Made by a program: the position numbers and the translations under genes. The notes below the pieces were generated by a model that saw only the letters and a list, made by a program, of their open reading frames with translations, did no database searches and had not been told where the DNA came from. From NCBI RefSeq assembly GCF_009299835.1, contig NZ_VKCZ01000020.1:1-64000 (forward strand): a DNA stretch of 64,000 bases, read 5' to 3'. Positions within the stretch are counted from its first letter, which is position 1, and every line of letters begins with the position of its first letter. Below are positions 34,540 to 41,716 of this stretch, one piece after another. The DNA comes from Microlunatus speluncae. Lineage in GTDB: Bacteria > Actinomycetota > Actinomycetes > Propionibacteriales > Propionibacteriaceae.

Positions 34540-34553
34540 GGCAAACGCTTGCC
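34540..34553 (-). promoter_or_regulatory. LacI-family operator candidate upstream of the sugar-acid operon
   Basis: GGCAAACGCTTGCC is a palindrome of the LacI-family type (arms GGCAA/TTGCC around a central CG-containing core), located 34 bp before the first gene of the operon ending with manD. A further TTGCC half-site follows at 34559. No LacI-type regulator is encoded in the window. Confidence 0.5.
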
Positions 34554-34591
34554 AACAGTTGCCATTCGCATCGCGGAATTGGCCTCACGTC

Positions 34592-34727
34592 CCCTGAGCC
34601 TGTCGAAGCATGTCCTGAGCTTGTCGAAGGGGGCCAGGCCCGACCCTGCTGAGGTCCCGGAATGCAATGGGTTGCATCACGGCTGCCCCCTTCGACAAGC
34701 TCAGGACATGCTTCGACAGGCTCAGGG
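34592..34727. repeat. Perfect 43-bp inverted repeat built from two TTCGACA-type units per arm
   Basis: Arms 34592-34634 and 34685-34727 are exactly complementary over 43 bases and enclose 50 bases. Each arm holds a CCTGTCGAAG unit, the spacer CATGTC and a CTTGTCGAAG unit. It sits between the acetyltransferase stop (34737) and the upstream region of the sugar-acid operon. It would form a very stable cruciform or terminator. Confidence 0.85.
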
Positions 34728-34736
34728 AACGAACGA

Positions 34737-35984
34737 TCAGAAGTCGTCGGGGCAGAAGGGGGCGCGGGGCCAGCTGAAGGCGTGTGAGATCGCCTGCACG
34801 CTGCCGGGGGTGTGCTCGTCGATCAGGCCGGCGCGCTGCAGGGTGTTCAACGGGGTGCCGCCGAGGTAGATCGTGGCGAGGTCGCGGACGGTCAGGGCGA
34901 CATCGGCCGTCGCGTCGGTCCGGGTGACGTCGGCCCCCTCCGGGCCGGCCTGGACCCGGAAGCGTCCGGCCACCTCCGGCAGGAAGCTGTCGGCCACGTC
35001 GAGGACGACGTCGAGGTCGCCGGTGTACTTGCGGGCGGCCAGGGAGCGCGGGATGTCGGTCAGCCGGGCGTACGAGGCGTCGTGCAGCTCGGTCTTGATC
35101 GCGCGCTGGTCGGCGACCAGCTGGCGCAGCGGTTCGTCGGTCGGCGCATGCCCGAGCCGGAAGACGCGGATCAGGTCGAGGTCGAGCAGGAACCGCCACA
35201 GCCGGGCATAGGCCTGCGGGGTCGCGGCGTCGAGATCGTTGATCATCACCTCGCCGCCGTCGTCGGTCCATTTGGTCCGGAAGCTGGCGAACCCGTCCGG
35301 CGTGCCGTCGGCCGCGAAGTGCAGCAGGAAGCGGCGGGCGGAGGCCCCGCGCCGCCAGGCCTCCGGGTCGTGCACCATGCCCTTCCACCACGCCTCGGTC
35401 CGGGCCAGCGCACCCGGCCGGTCGGCGAAGAACCGGTCCCGGGCCTCCGGAGCGGCGGCCAGATATTCCTCCACGCTGACCTCGTCCACCGACCCGTCGC
35501 CGAGATCGACTCCCGGCAGGAAGGCCATCTCCCGGGTCTTGCCGGAGATGCTGAGCAGCGAGGTCGTCCGGCCGTAGCCGAACCGCCCGTAGATCAACGA
35601 CTCCGACGCCCAGAGCAACGCCAACGGCTCGACCCCGCGATCCATCACATCCACAGTCAGCTGGTGCCGCATCATGTCGGTCAACAGCCCTCGCCGCCGA
35701 TAGCCCGGCGCCACGGTGACGACGGTGACCGCCGCCACCGGCACCGAGCCGCCGGGCGTCGCCATCTCCCGGGTGTACGCGCCACAACTGGACACCCACC
35801 GGTCGTCGACCCGATGACCGAAGTTCCGCTCCGGCTCGAACAGATCCCGCGCCGGCCCCCAGACCTCGGCGTCATAGGTGTCATGAAAACCGCGCGCGAT
35901 CGCGGCGAAGAAGTCGTCCTTGGTCTCCTCGGTGGTGGTGACCAGCTCAGGCTTGGCGAGATGCGGCGCGGTACGTGTCGACAT
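34737..35984 (-). CDS. GNAT N-acetyltransferase, Eis family
   Basis: 415 residues from ATG 35984 (MSTRTAPHLAKPE); an ATG five codons upstream is possible, and the longer open frame to 36191 is repeat sequence. Domain order is that of Eis/AAC(2')-like proteins: N-terminal GNAT with VTVVTVAPGYRRRGLLTDMM (acetyl-CoA loop RRRGLL), a second GNAT fold, and a C-terminal SCP2-like domain (about 310-415) ending in a free carboxylate Phe that serves as general base in Eis. Eis enzymes acetylate amines including aminoglycosides; the natural substrate here is unknown. Confidence 0.85.
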   Translation of the reverse strand: MSTRTAPHLAKPELVTTTEETKDDFFAAIARGFHDTYDAEVWGPARDLFEPERNFGHRVDDRWVSSCGAYTREMATPGGSVPVAAVTVVTVAPGYRRRGLLTDMMRHQLTVDVMDRGVEPLALLWASESLIYGRFGYGRTTSLLSISGKTREMAFLPGVDLGDGSVDEVSVEEYLAAAPEARDRFFADRPGALARTEAWWKGMVHDPEAWRRGASARRFLLHFAADGTPDGFASFRTKWTDDGGEVMINDLDAATPQAYARLWRFLLDLDLIRVFRLGHAPTDEPLRQLVADQRAIKTELHDASYARLTDIPRSLAARKYTGDLDVVLDVADSFLPEVAGRFRVQAGPEGADVTRTDATADVALTVRDLATIYLGGTPLNTLQRAGLIDEHTPGSVQAISHAFSWPRAPFCPDDF

Positions 35985-36050
35985 GGACCCAGTCAACATC
36001 GCCGAGCCGACAGCCGCACCCCGATATTCGAAATCGAAGGATCCTGTTCC

Positions 36051-36172
36051 GTTCCCTGAGCCCGTCGAAGGGCCGGCCCGGGCTTGCCCTTCGACAAGCT
36101 CAGGGAACGAAACAAGCAGACGCAGCGTCCCCGCACCTGCTCTGCCCTTCGACAAGCTCAGGGAACGGAACA
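36051..36172. repeat. Cluster of three TTCGACAAGCTCAGG-type repeats
   Basis: Two units in opposite orientation (about 36051-36072 and 36087-36112) form a hairpin around GGCCGGCCCGGGC. A third (about 36145-36172) leads directly into composite element A with CAGGGAACGGAACAAGC. The same GAACGGAACAAGC extension accompanies the repeats next to composite elements B and C, so the two repeat types travel together. Confidence 0.75.
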
Positions 36173-36176
36173 AGCC

Positions 36177-36405
36177 TTCGTGATCAGCCATACGCTCGGT
36201 GAGGCAGTCGGCGAAACCAGGGTTCCGCTCGGCTGAGACGGTTAAACCCCTGTGCGGCTAAAAGGAAGCGGTGGGGTCTGGGGGATAGGTGCGCGGGCGT
36301 GGACGGGCCTGGCGGGAGCCCGCGAACGCAGTGCCGCGGCAGCCGCACCCACACTTGCTCGCGGGCGGATGGTTGCCCGCGCACCTATCCCCCAGACCCC
36401 ACCGC
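36177..36405 (+). repeat. Composite palindromic element, copy A (128-bp core 36273-36400)
   Basis: The core has perfect 26-bp terminal inverted repeats starting GGGGTCTGGGGGATAGG (36273-36298 and 36375-36400), and pairing extends outward through GCGGT/ACCGC. About 90 bases to the left (TTCGTGATCAGCCATACGCTCGGT... TTCCGCTCGGCTGAGACGG) are also shared with copies B and C. Internal smaller stems (GCGGG/CCCGC, CGCGGGC/GCCCGCG) suggest a branched fold. It lies between the acetyltransferase and fucosidase genes. No transposase is present. Confidence 0.8.
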
Positions 36406-36417
36406 GAGATCAGCCCC

Positions 36418-37695
36418 CTACTTGAGAAAGATCTCCACGACAGGCACGGCAACGGATGGAGGCCGTACGGGCAGGGTCAGGGTGACGGTCCCCGCGTCCT
36501 CGGCCCCGGGCGTCGTGTTCTGGGCCACGGCATGCGGATCGGCCTCGGTGAAGTGGATCTCGGAGGCGTCGTGCAGGAACTGGGCGTACTCCACCCGACC
36601 GCCGAGCCCGGCCAGATGCACGTGCTTCATGGGCCAGGAGAACAGGTGCAGGTAAAGCCGGTCCCCGTTCTGAGTGAAGCGGCAATCGGCCGGCGCGGTG
36701 AAGTCGGCCGGCCCGGCGCCATAGATGGATCGGTCGTTGTAGTCCATCCAGTCGCCGATCTCGGCCAGCGTGGCCCGGGCGCGCGGATCGATCTCGCCGC
36801 GACCGGTCGGACCGACGTTGAGCAGCAGGTTGCCGCCCTTGGCCACGCCGTCGATCAGCATCTTGATCAACAACTCGGGGGACTTGTAGTCGTCGTTGTC
36901 ACGGTCATAGCCCCAGCTGCCGTTCAGCGTCTGGCAGGCCTCCCACAGCACCGGCTCGCCGTCGCGGAGCATCGGCCCGCTCGGCTGATACTGCTCCGGG
37001 GTGACCAGGTCGCCCGGGATGTCGAGGCGGTCGTTGATCACGATGCCCGGCTGCAACTCGCGGCAGAGCGCCATCAGGGTCTCGGAATCCCAGTCCTCAT
37101 GGCCCTTGCCCGGAGCGCCGCCGTTGGGATGATCGCGGCCGGGGTAGGAGAAGTCGAAGAAGAGGTAGTCGATCTTGCCGTAGTGGGTCAGCAGTTCCCG
37201 GACCTGACCGTGCAGATATTCCCGGTAGCGAGCCATGTCCCGGCCCTCGTTCTGCTCCGGGATGTCGTCGTCCTCCCGCCGCGGATTGATCAGGTCGATC
37301 GTGTAGTCGGGGTGATGCCAGTCGATCAGCGAGTGATAGAAGCCGACCTTCAGCCCGGCCGCGCGCAGCGCCTCGACGTAGGGGCCGATGGCGTCCTTGC
37401 CGTGCGGGGTGTTGGTGATCTTGTAGTCGGTCAGGGCCGAGTCCCAGAGGCAGAAGCCCTCGTGGTGCTTGGTGGTCAGCACGACGTACTTCATGCCGGC
37501 GTTCTTCGCGGTCTCGGCCCACTGCTCGGGGTCGTACAGATCGGCCTCGAAATACCGCAGGTACCGCTCGTAGTCGGCGATCTTGGTCTGTTCCCGGTGC
37601 ATCACCCACTCGTGCCGGGCCGGCAGAGCGTAAAGGCCCCAGTGGACGAACATCCCGAATCGATCGTGAGTGAACCATGCGTGGTCCTGCGTCAT
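36418..37695 (-). CDS. Alpha-L-fucosidase (glycoside hydrolase family 29)
   Basis: 425 residues without a signal peptide, so probably cytosolic. GH29 hallmarks: FGMFVHWGLYALPARHEW (13-30), KHHEGFCLWDS (76-86) and the strand IDYLFFDFSYPG, whose Asp181 is the likely nucleophile; the C-terminal part is a beta-sandwich. It would remove L-fucose from glycans after uptake of fucosylated oligosaccharides. The sugar ABC transporter at 39841-43186 is the likely importer, though a plus-strand gene and repeats lie between. Confidence 0.88.
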   Translation of the reverse strand: MTQDHAWFTHDRFGMFVHWGLYALPARHEWVMHREQTKIADYERYLRYFEADLYDPEQWAETAKNAGMKYVVLTTKHHEGFCLWDSALTDYKITNTPHGKDAIGPYVEALRAAGLKVGFYHSLIDWHHPDYTIDLINPRREDDDIPEQNEGRDMARYREYLHGQVRELLTHYGKIDYLFFDFSYPGRDHPNGGAPGKGHEDWDSETLMALCRELQPGIVINDRLDIPGDLVTPEQYQPSGPMLRDGEPVLWEACQTLNGSWGYDRDNDDYKSPELLIKMLIDGVAKGGNLLLNVGPTGRGEIDPRARATLAEIGDWMDYNDRSIYGAGPADFTAPADCRFTQNGDRLYLHLFSWPMKHVHLAGLGGRVEYAQFLHDASEIHFTEADPHAVAQNTTPGAEDAGTVTLTLPVRPPSVAVPVVEIFLK

Positions 37696-37738
37696 CGCCG
37701 TACTCCTCCACTGGCTTGGCGCTTTCGCGCCGGGTCCG

Positions 37739-37751
37739 TTGGCATCGCCAA
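37739..37751. promoter_or_regulatory. Palindrome TTGGC-ATC-GCCAA upstream of the fucosidase gene
   Basis: A 13-base dyad 44 bp before the fucosidase start, placed like an operator. A small hairpin, GGCGC-TTTC-GCGCC, lies between it and the start (about 37718-37731). The remaining 344-bp divergent gap up to 38039 is relatively AT-rich and should hold both promoters; I see no gene in it. Confidence 0.4.
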
Positions 37752-38039
37752 ATTCATCCGATGATTACGTTAGATCTTCGCAGTGATCGGCCTCATTCAC
37801 CAGAGTTTCGTGCAGATTTTTCGGATTCGTCGGACACGCCGTCGGGGGTCCTTGACAACGGTGGAACACCGAGCGGAAGTTATTGACGACCCTCGATCGC
37901 CGGGTTACGTTCTAGCGACGCTGATGGCTCCTACAACGTCATGTGGGGGACCCGATGCGTCAATGCTGTGGCCATATCCATCGAGCACCGTGCGCTCAAG
38001 AAAGCTGTGGTTCAAGCACTCACAGGGGGAACACCAGAC

Positions 38040-39008
38040 ATGAAAACCCGTACCATCCTTGCCCTGGCCTCGTTGGCCGGGGTCGCTCTCGCCGGGGCCG
38101 CGACCACCCAGGCCTCCGCTGATCTCGTCACCCGGTGCATCGGCACCGGCGGCGCCGTCACCGTTCCGGGCGACCTGGTCGTCCCGGCCGGCAAATCCTG
38201 CGTGCTCGAGGGCACCATCGTCGAGGGGAAGGTGACGGTCCAGGCCGGCGCCGACCTGGTCGTCACCGACGGCACCTTCAAGGGCGCCGTCATCGTGGCC
38301 GAGAACGGCTACCTCGATGCCTACAACACCGCGGTGACCGGCAAGGTCACCAGCCGTGGCGGTTACGGCGCGACCTTCGGCGGCGGCTCCAGCCTCGGCG
38401 CTGGTTACGCCGGGCAGGCACCGGCGGACGCGTCCGTCGTGCCGTTCGCCTACTTCGAGGACACCAGCGTTACCAAGAACGTGCAGTCCGTCTCCGGCGA
38501 GCTGTACCTCGGTGGCAGCAAGGTCGCCGGCTCGGTGACCGGCGACGGCACCGTCTACACCGACGTGATCAACTCGACCCTGACCGGTGCGCTCACCGTG
38601 AAGGGCAGCGTGGACGGCTCCGTCGTCTGCGCCAGTGAGGTCGACGGCAACGCGGCGTTCGACGGCAACGGCACCGTGCAGGTCGGCGGCGGCGGTCTGA
38701 TCGACGACTGCGACGACGTCAACTACTTCGGTGGCAACGTCCTGATCGCCAACAACAACGGCGGTGTCGCGGTGAACGGCAACATCATCCGCGGCAACCT
38801 GGGCGGCGAGGGCAACGACCCGGCACCGACCGGCGCCGACAACCGCGTCCGCGGCACCCTCTCCGGCCAGTTCGTCGACCTGCAGCCCGCCGCCGCAGCT
38901 CGCCGGGCCGCCCCGGAGGATCGTGAGCTCGCTCTGAAGGAGAAGGTTGCTGAGCGCAAGGCGGCTGCTGTCGCCGAGGGCGAGGCCGCCGGATCTGCTG
39001 GTCTGTGA
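38040..39008 (+). CDS. Secreted beta-repeat (bactofilin-like) protein
   Basis: 322 residues from ATG 38040 with AGGGGGA upstream. A Sec signal peptide (MKTRTILALASLAGVALAGAAT..., cleavage near TQASA-D about residue 26) precedes about 220 residues of short beta repeats rich in Gly, Val and Thr (VEGKVTVQAGADLVVTDGTFKGAVIV, VNGNIIRGNLGG) that look like a right-handed beta-solenoid. The C-terminus is an Ala/Arg/Glu-rich helix. Four cysteines (CIGTG, SCVLE, VVCAS, DDCDD) could form disulfides. No catalytic motif is evident. Monocistronic, with a strong terminator. Confidence 0.7.
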   Translation: MKTRTILALASLAGVALAGAATTQASADLVTRCIGTGGAVTVPGDLVVPAGKSCVLEGTIVEGKVTVQAGADLVVTDGTFKGAVIVAENGYLDAYNTAVTGKVTSRGGYGATFGGGSSLGAGYAGQAPADASVVPFAYFEDTSVTKNVQSVSGELYLGGSKVAGSVTGDGTVYTDVINSTLTGALTVKGSVDGSVVCASEVDGNAAFDGNGTVQVGGGGLIDDCDDVNYFGGNVLIANNNGGVAVNGNIIRGNLGGEGNDPAPTGADNRVRGTLSGQFVDLQPAAAARRAAPEDRELALKEKVAERKAAAVAEGEAAGSAGL

Positions 39009-39032
39009 GTTCTCTTCACAATCGCTAGTACG

Positions 39033-39078
39033 AGATCATCCCGGGCTCCATTCTTTCTTTGGAGTTCGGGATGATCTT
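39033..39078 (+). terminator. Rho-independent-like terminator after the beta-repeat gene
   Basis: AGATCATCCCGGGCTCCA and TGGAGTTCGGGATGATCTT pair over about 18 bp, with G-T and one mismatch, around TTCTTTCT. GTCTTCTTTC follows. It begins 24 bases after the stop codon. Confidence 0.8.
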
Positions 39079-39106
39079 GTCTTCTTTCCGGGTGGTTGAT
39101 CATCTC

Positions 39107-39335
39107 GCGGCGGGGTCTGGGGGATAGGTGCGCGGGCAACCATCCGCCCGCGAGCAAGTGTGGGTGCCGCTGCCGCGAATCTGCGTTCGCGGGCTCCCGC
39201 CAGGCCCGTCCACGCCCGCGCACCTATCCCCCAGACCCCACCGCTCCCTTTGCAGACGCACATGGGTTTACCGCCTCAGCCGAGCGGAACCCTCGTCTTG
39301 CCGACTGCCAAACCGAGCGTATGGCTGATCACGAG
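39107..39335 (-). repeat. Composite palindromic element, copy B (128-bp core 39112-39239)
   Basis: Reverse-oriented copy of the element at 36177-36405. The core has the same length (128 bp) and 26-bp terminal inverted repeats. The flank (read on the minus strand) keeps ATACGCTCGGTTTGGCAGTCGG and GGTTCCGCTCGGCTGAGGCGG. Beyond it the GTGATCAG start is duplicated after about 60 extra bases, then a GAACGGAACAAGC plus TTCGACA unit follows. It lies just after the terminator of the beta-repeat gene. Confidence 0.8.
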
Positions 39336-39394
39336 GCATGTTCGGTCGTCGCGTCTCGCCGACGCTTCACCGAACCCCAACTGATCACGAGGGC

Positions 39395-39500
39395 TTGTTC
39401 CGTTCCCTGAGCTTGTCGAAGGGCAAGCCGGATCAAATGGGTGAATCCTTCGCTCGATGACCCGGACCTGCCCTTCGACAAGCTCAGGGAACGGAACAAG
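39395..39500. repeat. Inverted pair of TTCGACAAGCTCAGG-type repeats between elements B and C
   Basis: The units at about 39395-39424 and 39470-39500 are in opposite orientation, each extended with GAACGGAACAAGC, and form a long dyad around 45 bases. Just beyond (39515-39543) three 9-mers resembling DnaA boxes (TCATCCACA, CTTTCCACA, ACTTCCACA) occur in tandem, and two GATCACGAACCATGATCAC-like words follow. No gene lies in 39009-39840 (832 bp); it is entirely terminator and repeats. Confidence 0.65.
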
Positions 39501-39589
39501 CGCTGTGGTCGCCGTCATCCACAGTTCTTTCCACACTTCCACAGGCCCATGATCACGAACCATGATCACATCACATCGTCTTCCACCTT

Positions 39590-39817
39590 CGTGATCACCC
39601 ATACGCTCGGTCTGGCAGGCGGAGGCATCATGATCAGCGTGCGGCTCAGACGGTAAAAAATCGGTGTCCCACAAAGGGAGCGTCGGGGTCTGGGGGATAG
39701 GTGCGCGGGCGTGGACGGGCCTGGCGGGAGCACGCGGACGCCTGAATCGCGGCAGCTGGCACCCAAGCTACCCGCGGGCGGATGGTTGCCCGCGCACCTA
39801 TCCCCCAGACCCCGACG
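39590..39817 (+). repeat. Composite palindromic element, copy C (129-bp core 39685-39813)
   Basis: Same orientation as copy A. The 26-bp terminal repeats of the core are conserved; outward the stem continues as GCGTC/GACGC where copy A has GCGGT/ACCGC, so both sides changed together. The interior is more diverged (CCTGAATCGCGGCAGCTGGC). The left flank keeps TTCGTGATCACCCATACGCTCGGT and CGGCTCAGACGGTAAA. It abuts the 3' end of the ABC permease gene. Confidence 0.8.
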
Positions 39818-39840
39818 CGGGATCCAGCCCTCAGCCCGTT

Positions 39841-40767
39841 CTAGCCCTTCACCCCAGTCAAGGTGATCCCCTGAATGAAGGTCCGCTGCGCCACGAAGAA
39901 CAAGATGATCACAGGTAGGACAGCCAGGGTGCTCACGGCCATGAGCGGCCCGAACTCCGTAGCGTACTCACCCCTGAAGAAGTTCAGGCCCAAGGAGATG
40001 GTGTAGAGGTTGGGGTCGGTGAGGTAGATCAGCGGGCCCAGGAAGTCGTTCCAGGAAGCCAGGAACTGGAACAAGCCTACGGCCACGAGGGCGGGTTTGA
40101 TCAAGGGCAGGATCACTCTGATGAAGATCTGCCATTCGTTGGCACCGTCGATCCGCGCGCTCTCCGACAGTTCCTTGGGCAGGGAGCGGAGGAACTGGCG
40201 GAGCAGGAAGATGTAGACCGGGACACCGAGCCAGTGCGGCAAGATCAACGGGACCCAGGTGTTGGTCAGGCCGAAGGTGCGGAAGATCTCGAAGGCCGGG
40301 AACATCGTGACGTAGAACGGGATCATCATCGTCGCGAGGATGGTCACGAACAGCACGTTGCGGCCGGGCCAGTCGATCCGGGCCAGACCGTAGCCGACCA
40401 TGGCCGAGGAGAACACGGCACCGAGCACGGACAGCAGCGAGATCACCAGGGTGTTGAAGAAGTAGCGGGCCAACGGAAACAGCGCCGCGGCCTGGGTGAA
40501 GTTGTCGAAGGTGATCTCGTCCGGGAGCCAGACGATCGGGCTGGCGTTCAGGTCCACCGCGGTCTTGAACGCGCCGGTGGCCATCCAGATCAACGGGATC
40601 AGGAAGATGATCGACAGCCCGATCAACACGGCATGCTTGGCCAAACCGGCCAGCAGTCTCCGCCCGAGCGGCCGGCGGCGGAACTCCAGATCCCGCCGGC
40701 CCACGTCAGCCAGAGTGGTGGTCCTGCCCTCGCCGACGAGGGCGCTACCGGCAACAGTGTCGGTCAT
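39841..40767 (-). CDS. Carbohydrate ABC transporter permease (MalG-like)
   Basis: 308 residues from ATG 40767 (GGGGGA upstream; the open frame beyond is a shadow of the neighbouring gene). Six membrane helices and the EAA-type loop ELSESARIDGANEWQIFIRVILP, which contacts the ATPase. Typical MalG-type inner-membrane subunit of CUT1 sugar transporters. The upstream permease stop is 2 bp away. No ATPase gene lies in the cluster; CUT1 systems often share an MsiK-type ATPase encoded elsewhere. Confidence 0.9.
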   Translation of the reverse strand: MTDTVAGSALVGEGRTTTLADVGRRDLEFRRRPLGRRLLAGLAKHAVLIGLSIIFLIPLIWMATGAFKTAVDLNASPIVWLPDEITFDNFTQAAALFPLARYFFNTLVISLLSVLGAVFSSAMVGYGLARIDWPGRNVLFVTILATMMIPFYVTMFPAFEIFRTFGLTNTWVPLILPHWLGVPVYIFLLRQFLRSLPKELSESARIDGANEWQIFIRVILPLIKPALVAVGLFQFLASWNDFLGPLIYLTDPNLYTISLGLNFFRGEYATEFGPLMAVSTLAVLPVIILFFVAQRTFIQGITLTGVKG

Positions 40768-40769
40768 GA

Positions 40770-41711
40770 TCAATTCCCCCCGTAGTAGACCCGGCGGCCG
40801 ACCGTTCGGAACACGATCACCGCACAGATCGCTGCGAGTACGAACAACACCCACGCCATCGCGCTGGCATAGCCGATCTTGAAGAAGGCGAAGATGTTCT
40901 GGTAGAGGTACATGCCGGCGACCATGGTGGAGCCGGCGGGGCTGCCGGTGCCGCCGGTCAGCACGAACACCTCGGTGAAGTACTGGAACCCGGCGATCAG
41001 TCCGGTCACCAACGCGAACAGCAGATGGGGCGACATGAACGGCAGGGTCACGTGCCGGAAGCGGGAGAAGACGTTCGCCCCGTCGATCTTGGCCTGCTCG
41101 TACAGCTGCACCGGCACGTCCTGAACGCCTGCGAGCATGATCACCATCAGGTTGCCGACACCCCACACCGCCATGATGATCAAGGCGGGCTTGGCCCAGT
41201 CCGGGTCGGCCAGCCAGGACGGCCCGTCGATGCCGATCGCGCCGAGCATCGAGTTGAGCACACCGTACTGCGGGTTGAAGACGTAGGACCAGATCACCGC
41301 CGAGGCGACCAGCGGCACGATGCTGGGGATGAAGAAGATCACCCGATAGACCGACCGGCCGCCGACGTTCATGTTCAGCAACAGGGCCAGGGACAACGCG
41401 GCGACGATGCCGAGCGGCACCGACCAGAGCAGGATGTAGATGGTGTTGCCCATCGCCCGCCAGAACGTGTCATCACCGAACAGGTCTGCATAGTTGTCGA
41501 AGCCGAGCCAGCGGCCCGCCGTCAGCATGGTGCCGGAGGTGAAGCTCGCCTGCAGCGAACGGAGCACCGGGTAGGCGGTGAAGATCAACAAGCCGGCGAT
41601 CGCCGGGGAGCAGAAGATCAGTCCCCATCTGATGTTGCTCTTGGTCTGCCGGGACATCGGGCGGCGTTGCCGAACGGGCGTCGTCGTCCGTTCCGTGGTT
41701 GCGACGGCCAT
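40770..41711 (-). CDS. Carbohydrate ABC transporter permease (MalF-like)
   Basis: 313 residues from ATG 41711; a GTG at 41720 that overlaps the upstream stop (GTGA) is an alternative. Six helices; EAA loop VPVQLYEQAKIDGANVFSRFRHVTLP. Partner of the MalG-like subunit. Both sit downstream of the binding-protein gene in one operon. Confidence 0.9.
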   Translation of the reverse strand: MAVATTERTTTPVRQRRPMSRQTKSNIRWGLIFCSPAIAGLLIFTAYPVLRSLQASFTSGTMLTAGRWLGFDNYADLFGDDTFWRAMGNTIYILLWSVPLGIVAALSLALLLNMNVGGRSVYRVIFFIPSIVPLVASAVIWSYVFNPQYGVLNSMLGAIGIDGPSWLADPDWAKPALIIMAVWGVGNLMVIMLAGVQDVPVQLYEQAKIDGANVFSRFRHVTLPFMSPHLLFALVTGLIAGFQYFTEVFVLTGGTGSPAGSTMVAGMYLYQNIFAFFKIGYASAMAWVLFVLAAICAVIVFRTVGRRVYYGGN

Positions 41712-41716
41712 CGTGA

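Noticed and set aside
35985..36191. N-terminal extension of the Eis-like gene to 36191
   Set aside because: It consists of translated TTCGACA repeats (SLSLSKG, FPELVEG); Eis homologues start near MSTRT.
36184..36384. A 66-codon minus-strand frame in composite element A (MRGQPSAREQVWV...), with similar frames at 39128-39328 (plus) and 39566-39766 (minus) in copies B and C
   Set aside because: Length is the same in A and B, but differences between copies change amino acids freely and there is no ribosome site. The frame is a by-product of the palindromic DNA.
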